A DNA stretch of 64,000 bases from positions 186,001 through 250,000 of the forward strand of contig JANQFV010000037.1 of assembly GCA_028277645.1 (NCBI GenBank), written 5' to 3'. The notes beneath the pieces were generated by a model. The model was given only the letters and a program-made list of their open reading frames with translations, had not been told where the DNA came from and ran no database searches. The stretch's first letter is position 1. Each line of letters begins with the position of its first letter. The stretch comes from Phycisphaerae bacterium (GTDB lineage: Bacteria; Planctomycetota; Phycisphaerae; UBA1845; Fen-1342). This document shows positions 54,459 through 63,862 of this stretch, one piece after another. The position numbers were made by a program, and so were the translations under genes.

Positions 54459-54857
54459 TTGAAGTCACCAGCGCGCACCGTCGTCATCATTGCCGTCATC
54501 GTTGTGGTTGTCGCCATCGCCGCCTGGCAGGCGGCCCGCGCATTGCGGCCCCGCAACCTCCGGATCGAATCCGCACGCATCACCAAGTTCGACCCCGTCA
54601 CACGCAAGGGCGAGATCGAGTTCGTCCATCCCAAAAGCGGACGCACAATGACCGTCTCCGGATCGGTGGCCGAATCCTGCACCATTACCATCAACGGCGC
54701 GCCCGCCACCATCGCCGACGTCCAGGTCGGCGACGTCGCGACCGTCGAGGGCGTCGTTTTCGCAACGCGCACCGTCGAGGCACACAGCGTGAGCATCGAA
54801 CGATCGCAACCCGAAGCGCAACCCGCCGCGCCTGCGGATGAATCCGAGCAGCCCTAA
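54459..54857 (+). CDS. Membrane-anchored small protein, OB/beta-barrel-like
   Basis: 132 residues. One N-terminal helix (TVVIIAVIVVVVAIAAWQAA) anchors a ~75-residue beta-rich domain (RITKFDPVTRKGEIEFVHPK, VQVGDVATVEGVVFATRTVE) that looks like a small barrel, then a Pro/Ala/Glu-rich tail. TTG start at 54459 (no ATG is near). The end overlaps the following glycosyltransferase gene by 20 bases, so they are co-expressed. Function unknown. Confidence 0.65.
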   Translation: MKSPARTVVIIAVIVVVVAIAAWQAARALRPRNLRIESARITKFDPVTRKGEIEFVHPKSGRTMTVSGSVAESCTITINGAPATIADVQVGDVATVEGVVFATRTVEAHSVSIERSQPEAQPAAPADESEQP

Positions 54858-56511
54858 CAACGTCGCCCCATCGATGGCGACTCGCGATTTCGCGCTCGCC
54901 ATCATTCTCCTGCTGGGCGGCGCGCTGCTCCACGTCTGGTACCTAATCGCCGATTGCCCGCTGGATCTTTCCGGCGACGAAGCCCACTACTGGGAATGGT
55001 CGCGCCACCTCGACTGGAGCTACTACAGCAAAGGCCCGTTGGTCGCGTACATCATCGCCGCCGGGCGAGTTCTGTTCGGCGGCTTGTCCCAACAACTCCT
55101 CGGCAACGAAGTGCTTGCAATCCGCGGTCCCGCCGTCCTCCTCTCCGTCGGTACCGGACTGGGTCTCTTTGTGCTGGTCAATCAGACCCTGCGCTCGAGC
55201 CGCCTCGCCCTCGCCGCCGTCGCAATCACATTCACCATCCCGATCCTTGCGGTGGGTGCGATCCTCCTCACGATCGACGCCCCCCTCTCCTTCTGTCACA
55301 TCTGGGCCCTGGTCGCATGTCATCGTGGCCTGCACACCGGACGCCTCTGGCCCTGGCTCATCGCCGGCGTGCTGATCGCGCTCGGCATTCTCGCCAAGTA
55401 CACGATGGTGCTGATCTTCCCCATCGTCGGCCTCGCCATCCTGTGCGAGCCGCAGTGGCGCAAGTACGTGCCGCGTCTCGGCCCCTGGCTCGCTCTCGCT
55501 ATCGGCACCCTCGGTTTCGTCCCCATCCTCATCTGGAACGCACAACATAATTGGGTCAGCTTCCGTCACGTTGCCGGTCAGGCCGGCGTCAGCGGCGGTC
55601 GCGCGATCTTTCCGCTCGGCCCCCTCGAAATGCTCGGCGGCCAACTCGCCGTCGTCGGCCCCCTGTGGCTGCTCATGATGTTCGGCGCCGTCTGGAACGC
55701 AATCCGCGCACTACAACCTCAACCATCTGAGCACCACACCGCCGCCGACACTCGCCTCCTGCTCATCGCAACCCTCGCCCCGTGGTGCCTGTTCGTGGCG
55801 TTCAGCTTCATCACCAAGATCCAGCCCAACTGGCCCGTCCTTGCCGTCTTCCCGGGCATCGCCCTGATGCTCCTCGCACTACGCCGCGACTGGAACGCGA
55901 TCAACCAACGACGCCGGGTCACCCTGTTGCTCATCGCCGCTACCGCACTCGGCGGTACGACGGTCATCGTCATGCACCGCACAGAGTACCTCATGCCGGT
56001 CTTCCGCTGGCTGGCCCGCAACGAGCCACCCTGGAACCTGACCCCCTGCGCCCGCTACGACCCGACCAGTCGCCTCCGCGGCTGGCGCGAACTCGGCCAG
56101 GCAGTCGGCGAGGTTCGCGACGAAATGCACGCCACCGGCCGGAATCCTTTCATCGCCACCGACGACTACCAGGTCGCCAGCCAGATCACCTTCTACTGCC
56201 CGGGCAACCCACCGGTCTACTGCTTCCAGGCCTCGCTCGGCGACCGCCAAAGCCAGTACGACATGTGGAAAAACCCCATCCGCGACGCCGATCCGTTCAT
56301 CGGCCGCCCGGTGATCTACGTTGGATCGCGCAAGCCCGAGTTGTTCGGCGGACCGCAGCATACCGAACCGGCCCTCGAATGCTCCGCCGAACCGGTGCGG
56401 CAGGTCGAACACCGCGTACGTGGCGAACTGATCCAACTCTGGCCGATCTACGCCTGCGACGAATACCTCCGCCCACCGGCGTCGTCCACGTCACGACCTC
56501 ACCGCTACTAA
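54838..56511 (+). CDS. ArnT/PMT-like membrane glycosyltransferase
   Basis: 557 residues, about eleven membrane helices. LSGDEAHYWEWSRHLDWSYY then SKGPLVAYII is the first-loop signature of GT39/GT83-type enzymes (Asp-Glu and a KP/KGP motif). Third GT-C-type protein of ArnT shape in the window with those at 23.3 and, loosely, 12.8 kb. The C-terminal ~150 residues are a soluble domain (PFIATDDYQVASQITFYCPG) as in ArnT. ATG 54838; an alternative ATG at 54874 (MATRDFAL) would shorten the N-terminus by 12. Confidence 0.85.
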   Translation: MNPSSPNNVAPSMATRDFALAIILLLGGALLHVWYLIADCPLDLSGDEAHYWEWSRHLDWSYYSKGPLVAYIIAAGRVLFGGLSQQLLGNEVLAIRGPAVLLSVGTGLGLFVLVNQTLRSSRLALAAVAITFTIPILAVGAILLTIDAPLSFCHIWALVACHRGLHTGRLWPWLIAGVLIALGILAKYTMVLIFPIVGLAILCEPQWRKYVPRLGPWLALAIGTLGFVPILIWNAQHNWVSFRHVAGQAGVSGGRAIFPLGPLEMLGGQLAVVGPLWLLMMFGAVWNAIRALQPQPSEHHTAADTRLLLIATLAPWCLFVAFSFITKIQPNWPVLAVFPGIALMLLALRRDWNAINQRRRVTLLLIAATALGGTTVIVMHRTEYLMPVFRWLARNEPPWNLTPCARYDPTSRLRGWRELGQAVGEVRDEMHATGRNPFIATDDYQVASQITFYCPGNPPVYCFQASLGDRQSQYDMWKNPIRDADPFIGRPVIYVGSRKPELFGGPQHTEPALECSAEPVRQVEHRVRGELIQLWPIYACDEYLRPPASSTSRPHRY

Positions 56512-56715
56512 CGTGTCTGCGGACCTTACGTAGTGGGCAACCGCCGGTCGGTCGTCGCACAGATCGACCGCGCAGCGCCCGGCAGGTAATCGAAACATGG
56601 CGACCATCCACCTGCGCTGCAATCCGACCGATCACACCAATCTGAACAGAACGCTTACCAGATGATCGCGCTCCCGAAAAATCGGCCGCCTAAGCTGTGT
56701 GGCAGGAGGTTACCG

Positions 56716-57408
56716 ATGCCGTGCGATCGTCCCGCGTGGCCGAGTATCGAGCGTTGGGGTATGACCGTCGGCGTGCTCGTATTAACTGCGGGCCTGGCGG
56801 GCTTCGACCGCTGGTTCTTCGAGCATGTTTCCTGCACCCTTGAGACAAAGGAGCGCCCCTTTGATCTCGACTTCTACACGCTGACCAAACCACTCTGGCT
56901 GTTCCTGCGCTTCACGTTTGGCTACGGCTTTGTCGCCCTGGCGGTTCTGGGCGGAGTGATGATTGTACGTTGGCGTCGAATGCCGCGGCATGAGGCGGCG
57001 GCCGTTTGCCTGATCGTGGTCGGCCTGGCCGCGAACGTAGTGCAGGGCGCGATCGGGCGCCTGCGGCCGAACCAGGCCGAGTCGCAGTACGCGTTCGCCG
57101 CGCCATTCAGCGAACTGTTGAGCAAGACCGGCGTGAGTTTCCCGTCGGGGGAGGCCGCAACGGCATTCGCCGCAGCCGTAGTGCTCAGCAGTCTGTTCCC
57201 CCGCTGGACCGCCGGCGTACTCGTAGCCGCCCTGCTGACGGCAGTGGCCCGACTGGTGAACGGTGCCCATTACCCCAGTGACGTGGCCGCGGGCGCACTG
57301 TTCGGCTGGTTTGCTACGCGCTGGCTCCTGCCGCGCATCGCAGTTCTCCTTCGGCGTACGACGACAACCGGCCCCGGCCTGGCACAATCGTTGGACGCGA
57401 CGGTGTAG
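56716..57408 (+). CDS. PAP2-type membrane phosphatase with altered second motif
   Basis: 230 residues, about five membrane helices. Motif 1 IGRLRPNQ, motif 3 ARLVNGAHYPSDVAAGALFG with catalytic His and Asp, but motif 2 reads SFPSGEAATAF: the His of PSGH, which acts as the general acid in PAP2 phosphatases, is Glu (codon GAG, near 57150). The first motif also has Gly-Arg in place of Lys. The protein may be a phosphatase with shifted chemistry or a binding protein. ATG 56716 has AGGAGG six bases upstream; the frame extends back to 56662. Confidence 0.82.
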   Translation: MPCDRPAWPSIERWGMTVGVLVLTAGLAGFDRWFFEHVSCTLETKERPFDLDFYTLTKPLWLFLRFTFGYGFVALAVLGGVMIVRWRRMPRHEAAAVCLIVVGLAANVVQGAIGRLRPNQAESQYAFAAPFSELLSKTGVSFPSGEAATAFAAAVVLSSLFPRWTAGVLVAALLTAVARLVNGAHYPSDVAAGALFGWFATRWLLPRIAVLLRRTTTTGPGLAQSLDATV

Positions 57409-57450
57409 CACGCGCCTTCAAACGCGTGTACTGCTGGCACGCCCACTTGG

Positions 57451-57489
57451 CCTGCGCGCGGCGCAGGACCCAGAAGCGTAGGGTTCTGG
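57451..57489. terminator. Twin hairpin between convergent genes
   Basis: CCTGCGCGCGGCGCAGG (57451-57467, 7-base stem, loop GCG) and CCAGAAGCGTAGGGTTCTGG (57470-57489) lie between the PAP2 gene and the beta-helix gene stop codons. No T-run; may act on both strands. Confidence 0.4.
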
Positions 57490-57496
57490 TGGGTGT

Positions 57497-59560
57497 TTAC
57501 TCGACCTCGAACGCCCCCAGATCCGGGGCGGCGCCGTGAAACGGCAGACCCAGATCGTCTCCCGCGTCGATGCAGGGAGATGGCTCCGTCAGGTGCAGGT
57601 CACCGTTGGATACATCCGCATAGTACGGACGGGTGCTCAGCGCACCGGCGCCAAATCCGGTCGCCGCCGCCCAGAGCCCGTCAACGACGTCCGCGTCGGT
57701 GTAATCCACTCCGTGGTACCGGATGACCTCGCTGCCATCGAGCCGGTGCCAGCAATTGTGGTCGGCCGCGAGCAGCGCCGTGTCGTTCGTATCGGTCACC
57801 ATCAACGCCCGAATCAGACCACCGGTACCGGCGTCGCGAGCGTGACTCGAAATGCAGTTACGGATCGTGGCCGTACTGCGGTACTGCGAATGGGATGAAC
57901 CCATCCAGATGCCGATCTTGCAGTTCGCCACACTGCAGTGCAGCAGTTCGGCGTGACAGGGCGCACCGTATGACGAGTCCACACGGACGGTCACAGTGAT
58001 GCCCGATTCGACACAATCGTGCGCGACGCAGCGGAGCAGCGTGTGGCGCCCGTTTGGATCGAGCTGGGTCGAATCCCAGAGCTTGTATCCGTCCTGGCAG
58101 TCATAGGCGACGCAGTCCTCAAGGTAGGTTGTCGATGACAGATCAAATGCTGCATCGCCACAGTTGTAGGCCGTGCAGCGCCGAAACGTGGTGCGTATCG
58201 AGCTGCTGCCGACCTCCCAGCCGTCGGGCCGATTGGCGCTGGGATCGGGATCGTGTGACGTGCAGTCTTCGAAATAGGTGTCACTGCTGCCGCTCCACAC
58301 GATCCAGCCGTTGTTGAGGAAACCCGTAGCCTCGCAAGCCTGGAATCGGACCTGCTGCGCATCCTCGACATTGAACGACACACGACCGCCCATCACGCGC
58401 ACATTGCGGAACGTGAGGTCGCTCCCCCCGAATACACGGATCCCGTTCAGCGCGATGTTGGCATCCACTTGTACATCCGCCAGTTCCCAGTACGAAATAC
58501 CGTTCTTGAACTGCAACGGACGTTCCGCGTCCTCCTGCCTTGCCAGCACCACGGTCTCGTCAGGGTAGCCCCGCATGGCGATTGGATGCTCCGCTGTACC
58601 GCTGCGCGTACCGGTCGCCGGATCGAAGTCCACGTTGCGCTCGATTGGGTGCGTACCACCGCGCAGCAGTATCACGTCGCCAGGCCAGACTGCTTGTCGC
58701 ACGTGATCCAACGTTGCGAACGGCTCGAGGAACGTGCCCGGATTTGTGTCCGCGCCGTGCTGCGCGTCGACGTGATAGTACCCCGCCACGAAGCCGTCGC
58801 ACCCACAGTCACAACGCCCCTGCTCAAGACAGTCGATGAATTTGACGGCGTCCGCCACCGAAACGACGCCGTCACAATTGGTGTCGCAGTTACGGAACGC
58901 GCAGCCGCCGTCCGCCAGGTAACCGGCTTCGCCGTCGATGATGCCTTCGACGATGAGGTTGATATCGCCAAAGTCCACGACGCCGTCGCAGTTCGCGTCA
59001 CCACGCACGCCGTTGGCAAGGATGAGAGACTCTGCATGTTGCGCAACGGCCCAGGCGTTCCCATCTGCGGTGATGACCCAGGTGGAGTCCGGGACGAACG
59101 TCACCGCACGCGCACCGGTTGTAGCCGTGAGTTGCAATTGGAACCGTGCCAGGAGCACATCGCCGATGATCGGGTCGTCCTCCGCACGGCTGCTTTGAAC
59201 GGACAGTTGGAGGTCGTCGCCGACCCGCACTGCGTCCGTGTCGGCGGCCTGGGTCCAGTCCGGTCCCAGTGTGTGCCAGACGAACCGCCAGTCGTCGACG
59301 GGCACGGTGACGCCGAACGTCCAGGCGATGATCGGTTGATCACCGCCGCGCAACCAGACCTCATACTCCACGGTGCGACCGACACAGACTTGCTCTTCGA
59401 AATCGTCCGTTGTGAGCTCGATCCGATAGGCTTCGCCGAACCCGACGGTTCGCGCAACGAGGACAGCCAACAGCGCCAGCCCCAGACGGACTCGCACGCG
59501 GCCAGACCACCCCTTCGGCACGGGCGTGCATCGACGCACAACTGGCGCAGTAGTGTCCAT
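57497..59560 (-). CDS. Secreted beta-helix protein with cohesin-like and dockerin-type domains
   Basis: About 687 residues from ATG 59560 (another start at 59581 is possible). WSGRVRVRLGLALLAVLVAR is the signal peptide. Residues ~45-180 form a beta-sandwich (YRIELTTDDFEEQVCVGRTV ... ARFQLQLTATTGARAVTFVP) like cohesin or a CBM. Two dockerin-type units follow (GDANCDGVVDFGDINLIVEG and NCDGVVSVADAVKFIDCLEQ). The rest is a right-handed parallel beta-helix (YYHVDAQHGADTNPGTFLEP, GDVILLRGGTHPIERNVDFD, CVAHDCVESGITV). Unlike the other two dockerin-bearing proteins, the dockerin module is in the middle. Substrate (probably a polysaccharide) is not known. Confidence 0.8.
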   Translation of the reverse strand: MDTTAPVVRRCTPVPKGWSGRVRVRLGLALLAVLVARTVGFGEAYRIELTTDDFEEQVCVGRTVEYEVWLRGGDQPIIAWTFGVTVPVDDWRFVWHTLGPDWTQAADTDAVRVGDDLQLSVQSSRAEDDPIIGDVLLARFQLQLTATTGARAVTFVPDSTWVITADGNAWAVAQHAESLILANGVRGDANCDGVVDFGDINLIVEGIIDGEAGYLADGGCAFRNCDTNCDGVVSVADAVKFIDCLEQGRCDCGCDGFVAGYYHVDAQHGADTNPGTFLEPFATLDHVRQAVWPGDVILLRGGTHPIERNVDFDPATGTRSGTAEHPIAMRGYPDETVVLARQEDAERPLQFKNGISYWELADVQVDANIALNGIRVFGGSDLTFRNVRVMGGRVSFNVEDAQQVRFQACEATGFLNNGWIVWSGSSDTYFEDCTSHDPDPSANRPDGWEVGSSSIRTTFRRCTAYNCGDAAFDLSSTTYLEDCVAYDCQDGYKLWDSTQLDPNGRHTLLRCVAHDCVESGITVTVRVDSSYGAPCHAELLHCSVANCKIGIWMGSSHSQYRSTATIRNCISSHARDAGTGGLIRALMVTDTNDTALLAADHNCWHRLDGSEVIRYHGVDYTDADVVDGLWAAATGFGAGALSTRPYYADVSNGDLHLTEPSPCIDAGDDLGLPFHGAAPDLGAFEVE

Positions 59561-59773
59561 TTCGCTCGCGACTGATGGCATGTCTCGTAGTGCCCTCTGG
59601 CGCTCCGCTGCCGACACGGGGCAGACACCCACATTTATTATCGGGATCGGTGCCTGCCAGTCAACGATAAACCGGTTTCGCCGCTCTCAAGACGTGTTTC
59701 GTCGTGCGCCGATAACGTCGGCGGCGTACCGGACCCTCGCGCGCGCCGCGGTTTACCGGACGGAGCAAGCCCC

Positions 59774-60178
59774 ATGCGAACTGCGTTCCTCGAGTTCCTC
59801 GCCCAACGCGGGATCATTCCCCACGAACAGGTCGCTGCGTACCTGCAGGTCGTCGCCACTCCCATCGAACCGATCGGTGCGATCGCCTTTCGCTACGGTC
59901 TGATCCAGGGCGACGGCGTCGATCAGATCCTCGACGAGCAACGGAATCACCATGAGCCCTTCGGACAAATCGCCATTCGGCTAGGACTGCTGAGCGAAGA
60001 TGAGGTCAACCGGCTTCTGCACGTCCAGCAGATGCGGGTGGCCACCGAGACCGCCGAGTTCCTGGCCCTGTCCGGGCGCTGTCCGTTGGCCGATACCATT
60101 GCCGCGCTGGGACAGTTCCTGGTCGAGACCAGAGATCAGCTCTGCGTAACTACCAGTCACGCGGCGCACTCTTCCTGA
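59774..60178 (+). CDS. GspE-N/MshEN-like small protein
   Basis: 134 residues, all soluble. FGQIAIRLGLLSEDEVNRLL and IGAIAFRYGLIQGDGVDQIL are two helical units of the L-G-x-L-x-x-G-x-I/L-x-x-x-x-V-x-x-x-L type seen at the N-terminus of type II secretion/type IV pilus ATPases (GspE-N, MshEN). As a stand-alone protein it would be a small adaptor. It ends nine bases before the HDOD gene, so they are one transcript. ATG 59774. Confidence 0.7.
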   Translation: MRTAFLEFLAQRGIIPHEQVAAYLQVVATPIEPIGAIAFRYGLIQGDGVDQILDEQRNHHEPFGQIAIRLGLLSEDEVNRLLHVQQMRVATETAEFLALSGRCPLADTIAALGQFLVETRDQLCVTTSHAAHSS

Positions 60179-60187
60179 TCAGAGACC

Positions 60188-61702
60188 ATGAGCGCCCCGA
60201 ACGCCAAATCACTGCTGCTCAGTCTGAAGCGTTCGCAGAGACTGCCAAGCCCGCCGGGGACTGCCCTGCGCGTGCTCGACCTCTGTCGCCGGGCGAACGT
60301 CGACGTGCGGGAAATCGCCGAAGCGGTGCAGGCGGACCCGACCCTGTCCGGGCGTCTGCTGCGCTATGCCAACTCGGCGATGCTGGGCGGCGAGCGCGAG
60401 GTCACCTCGGTTCGTGACGCCGTGCTGTCGTTGGGTGTGCGGGCGGTGAAGATCACCGCGCTCGGGTTTTCCCTTGCCACGCACATGGATATACGCTGCC
60501 CCGGCTTCTCGCTGTCGCGCTTCTGGACGGAGTCGCTGCTCACGGCCATTCTCGCCCGGCAGGCGGCGGCGAAGTGTCGCGCCGAGCGCGAAGAGGCGTT
60601 TACCGCCGGCCTGTTGGCCCGCATCGGCCAACTCGCCATGGCATACGGAATCCCTGAGCAGTACGTGCGAGTGTTAGAGCAAGCGGCGTCTACCGGGCAA
60701 GCGCTGCACGACGTCGAGCGCGAGCGCCTGGGGACGGACCACGCGGAGTTCGGCGCCGAACTGCTCGTGCGCTGGAGCATTCCCGACAAGCTGGTCCAGG
60801 CGATCAAGAATCATCTGCAACCTGTCGAGGCGCACGGTCGCGCGCGCGAGCTGGCGCACGCCGTTCATGTCGCCACCCGCCTGGCCCCCATGTTCGTGCC
60901 GGGCGTTGGCGAGCACGAGTCAGTGAGGTGCGACGCCCGAGCGGCGGCCGAAGACCTGCTGGGACTGAACGCGGAAGCGTGGGATCAGTTCGCGCAGAGC
61001 ACGCTGGACGAATACAAGCAGGCGGCCGAGACGTTTGAGATCGAACTGGACGACGCAACCATCTACGACGTCTACGCCGAGGCCCAGGAGGAGGCCGCCC
61101 AGCTTAGTGCGACCGACGCGCGGATTCCCGATGCCACGGGTGCCAACGCCGACGCAACCGAGCAAACCACGCCCGACGGCGTCGGCTCACGGGCCACGCT
61201 CGACGCACGCCTGGCGAAGCTCGTCGATGGTGAATCTACGTTCGCCCTGCTCCTGATCGAGATCGACCACGGCGAGCTGATCGAGAACACCTACGGCCCC
61301 GGCGACAGGGCTACGGTGTTGACCGCGGTAATCGACGATCTACGAAGCGGGTTGCGCGATACCGACCTGCTCGCGGAATTCGACGGCGGCATTCTCGCCG
61401 TAGTCGCGCCGGACTTGGACCAGCGCCTGGCATGCACGTTTGCGGCCCGCACCCGCAAGCGCATTGAGAACCTGCAGATCACGCTCCGCAAGGATGCGGT
61501 GCGCGTTACGGCCAGCGTGGGGCTAACGCTCAGCTCGGTTCATCCGACGGACTCGACGCCCGCTCAACTGCTGGACGACGCCGTGCGGCAACTCGAACAT
61601 GCGCAGGAATCGGGGCGGAACACCTGGTCCTACTGCGGGCGCAGCGCTGCCGAGGTCGCGCGCAGCGCCGCCCCACAGTCCGCGGGTGCAGGGGCTGGCT
61701 AG
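60188..61702 (+). CDS. HDOD protein with degenerate GGDEF-like domain
   Basis: 504 residues. Residues ~20-220 are an HDOD domain (RLPSPPGTALRVLDLCRRAN, DVREIAEAVQADPTLSGRLL, NSAMLGGEREVTSVRDAVLS, GLLARIGQLAMAYGIPEQYV). A linker with acidic helices leads to a GGDEF-fold region (residues ~345-480: TFALLLIEIDHGELIENTYG, LRDTDLLAEFDGGILAVVAP). The catalytic GGDEF is replaced by DGGIL, so cyclase activity is unlikely. HDOD proteins regulate motility and c-di-GMP signalling by protein contacts. It is co-transcribed with the GspE-N-like gene. Confidence 0.85.
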   Translation: MSAPNAKSLLLSLKRSQRLPSPPGTALRVLDLCRRANVDVREIAEAVQADPTLSGRLLRYANSAMLGGEREVTSVRDAVLSLGVRAVKITALGFSLATHMDIRCPGFSLSRFWTESLLTAILARQAAAKCRAEREEAFTAGLLARIGQLAMAYGIPEQYVRVLEQAASTGQALHDVERERLGTDHAEFGAELLVRWSIPDKLVQAIKNHLQPVEAHGRARELAHAVHVATRLAPMFVPGVGEHESVRCDARAAAEDLLGLNAEAWDQFAQSTLDEYKQAAETFEIELDDATIYDVYAEAQEEAAQLSATDARIPDATGANADATEQTTPDGVGSRATLDARLAKLVDGESTFALLLIEIDHGELIENTYGPGDRATVLTAVIDDLRSGLRDTDLLAEFDGGILAVVAPDLDQRLACTFAARTRKRIENLQITLRKDAVRVTASVGLTLSSVHPTDSTPAQLLDDAVRQLEHAQESGRNTWSYCGRSAAEVARSAAPQSAGAGAG

Positions 61703-61725
61703 CGCGGCTTTCGGGACGGTCCCAC

Positions 61726-61785
61726 GTGCCACTGCTCAGCGAGCAGTGCAAGACGTGATCCTAAGCCACTGCTGACACAGCGCCG
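61726..61785. repeat. GTGCCACTGC palindrome, long form, copy d
   Basis: GTGCCACTGCTCAGCGAGCA, GTGCAAGACGTGATCC, CCACTGCTGACACAGC; lies between the HDOD gene and the convergent S9 peptidase gene, where it may also end transcription. Confidence 0.7.
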
Positions 61786-61786
61786 C

Positions 61787-63862
61787 TCAGTCCTCGTCTG
61801 CCTCTTCCTTCCCCAGCAGGTACTTGTCGAACCAGGCGATGTCCCAATGCAGCTTGCCCTTGCGGTGGTCGGATATCGTCAGGCCATGCCCGGCGCCAGG
61901 ATAAACCAGCAACACGGTCGGCGTGTCTGTGTACTCCTTCAGCGCGCGGTACAGCGAGCGCGAGTGCTCAACCGGCACACGGGCATCCAGCTTGCCGACG
62001 TGAACAATCGTCGGCGTCGTGACGTTCCCCAGCTTGTACGCCGGCGACGCCTTCACGTAGTGCTCCGGATCTTCCCATGGCAGGCCGCGCATGTAGTTGA
62101 TCACGTGGCCCGGCGTGTCTTCGAGGCCCCACTGCATGAACATGTCCAGCACGCCGGCACCACTGCTGGCCGCCTTGAAACGCTGCGTGGTGGTGATCAC
62201 CGCGTTGGTTAGGTAGCCACCGTTGGACCAGCCCATCACGCCCAGCCGCTCCGGATCGGCGATGCCCCGCTCGACCATCGCGTCGACGCCGGCCAGGATG
62301 TCCTTGACCTCGATGTCGTTCTCGCGCCCGATGAGTTGCCGCAGAAACTCATCGCCATAGCCGGTCGAGCCGCGGTAGTTGGGGCTAAGCAGTGCGTAGC
62401 CTTGGGCGGCGAGCAGCGTGCGGCCGTAAATCCAGTAGCGCAGGTGGTAGAGCGTCGAGGCTGTCGGTCCGCCGTGCAGCTCCAGAACCATCGGCAGCGG
62501 ACCATCGCCTTCCTTATAGTCCGGCGGTAGCTCCAGAATGCCCTCAACGGTCGTGCCGTCCGGCGCCTTCCACTGCACCAGCGAAATCTGCGGCAGCTTC
62601 CACGTCTTCATCTGCGGGTTAGCGTCGGTAAGCTGCGTCCACTTGCCAGCGGGCTTGCGCGTGTCACCCCAGTACACATCGCGTGTGCTCTTCGTGTCGC
62701 TACGAATGACCGCAATCTTGCCGCCGTCCTTAGTGAAGCTGTAAGCGTGCGCCACCACGTCGCCGGGCGTCAGCACGCGCGTCTTGCCCTGACCGCCCCC
62801 GCGCACGTCCGTGATGCAGTAGACCCGCCGCCGGGCGTGATCCTCGGCGAGAAAGCACAGGTCGCGGCTGTTCGGCATAAACTCTAACTGCCCGGTGTGG
62901 TGAATCTCGTTCTCACGCCGAAGCTGCCAGACATCCCAATCGTCGCCGCTACGCTCCGCGGCCAGAATCTCGCCCGGGTAGCCGTCATAGTCGACGGTGA
63001 ATGCCAGCGCCTTGCTGTCCGGCGCCCAGACGATGTTCTGGAGCCAGCCGTATGGCGACGGCGCATCCGCGCGGAAGAGCTTGTCCGGCAGCGTCGTCGT
63101 CTCTTCACTCGCAACGTCATACACATCCACCTGCGACCAGCCCTCGAGCTTGATCAGGCGATCGTCCGGCGACGTGATCAGCGCAATCTGCTGCTCGTCC
63201 GGCGACACGCTGAAGGCATTGATCACACGCTCGGGCGCGACGACCTTTTCCTCACGCCAAGTCTGCAGATCGAGCTTCCAGATCTCCGTGTAGTTGAACG
63301 GCCCGGTTCCGAACTCGATGTCGGGGTACTTGCCCCGCATATCGGACCAGCCCTGCTCGGCCTCTTCGCCGTCCTTCGCGTAGTAAAGCGTGCGCCCGTC
63401 CTCCGAGAGTTGGAACGAGCTGACGCCGTCCTCTACGCGCGTCACCGGCATGGGCTCGCCCGGATGCGTGCTGAGCACCCAGATCTGGCTCGATCCATCG
63501 TAGGGCGGACGGTCGTCGCCACGATCACGCCGCGTGATGAAGTAGAAGTGTGTATTGTCCGGCGACCACACCGGCGAGTGCTCGCTGACATCGTCAAACG
63601 TGAGCCGCACCGGCTGGCGCCGCTCCGTGTTGACGACCCACAAATCGGTCTGTCGTGGCCGGTCGTGATCGCCCCAGCGCAACTCGGTGAAAACGACGTG
63701 CTTGCCATCCGGCGACGTCACGACGTCGGTGAGTAGATAGACCGAGAGATAATCGTCGAGCGTGATCTCGTGCGTGCGCTCGCCGGCCATCGTCGGCGTT
63801 AGTGTAAAGGCCGCCGCAACGAGCACGCCCAGCACTGAGCGCTTCTTCCAACTGTTGAGCAT
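61787..63862 (-). CDS. S9-family (prolyl oligopeptidase-like) serine peptidase
   Basis: 691 residues. Signal peptide SVLGVLVAAAFTLTPTMAGE, then a seven-bladed beta-propeller (VVTSPDGKHVVFTELRWGDH, DVSEHSPVWSPDNTHFYFIT) and a C-terminal alpha/beta hydrolase: GVMGWSNGGYLTNAV holds the nucleophile Ser (~545), KLDARVPVEHS the Asp (~626) and YPGAGHGLTISDHR the His (~658). This is the dipeptidyl-peptidase/acylaminoacyl-peptidase plan, secreted to the periplasm. ATG 63862 follows AGGAG by eight bases. Final 138 bases of the window hold no gene I can support. Confidence 0.93.
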   Translation of the reverse strand: MLNSWKKRSVLGVLVAAAFTLTPTMAGERTHEITLDDYLSVYLLTDVVTSPDGKHVVFTELRWGDHDRPRQTDLWVVNTERRQPVRLTFDDVSEHSPVWSPDNTHFYFITRRDRGDDRPPYDGSSQIWVLSTHPGEPMPVTRVEDGVSSFQLSEDGRTLYYAKDGEEAEQGWSDMRGKYPDIEFGTGPFNYTEIWKLDLQTWREEKVVAPERVINAFSVSPDEQQIALITSPDDRLIKLEGWSQVDVYDVASEETTTLPDKLFRADAPSPYGWLQNIVWAPDSKALAFTVDYDGYPGEILAAERSGDDWDVWQLRRENEIHHTGQLEFMPNSRDLCFLAEDHARRRVYCITDVRGGGQGKTRVLTPGDVVAHAYSFTKDGGKIAVIRSDTKSTRDVYWGDTRKPAGKWTQLTDANPQMKTWKLPQISLVQWKAPDGTTVEGILELPPDYKEGDGPLPMVLELHGGPTASTLYHLRYWIYGRTLLAAQGYALLSPNYRGSTGYGDEFLRQLIGRENDIEVKDILAGVDAMVERGIADPERLGVMGWSNGGYLTNAVITTTQRFKAASSGAGVLDMFMQWGLEDTPGHVINYMRGLPWEDPEHYVKASPAYKLGNVTTPTIVHVGKLDARVPVEHSRSLYRALKEYTDTPTVLLVYPGAGHGLTISDHRKGKLHWDIAWFDKYLLGKEEADED

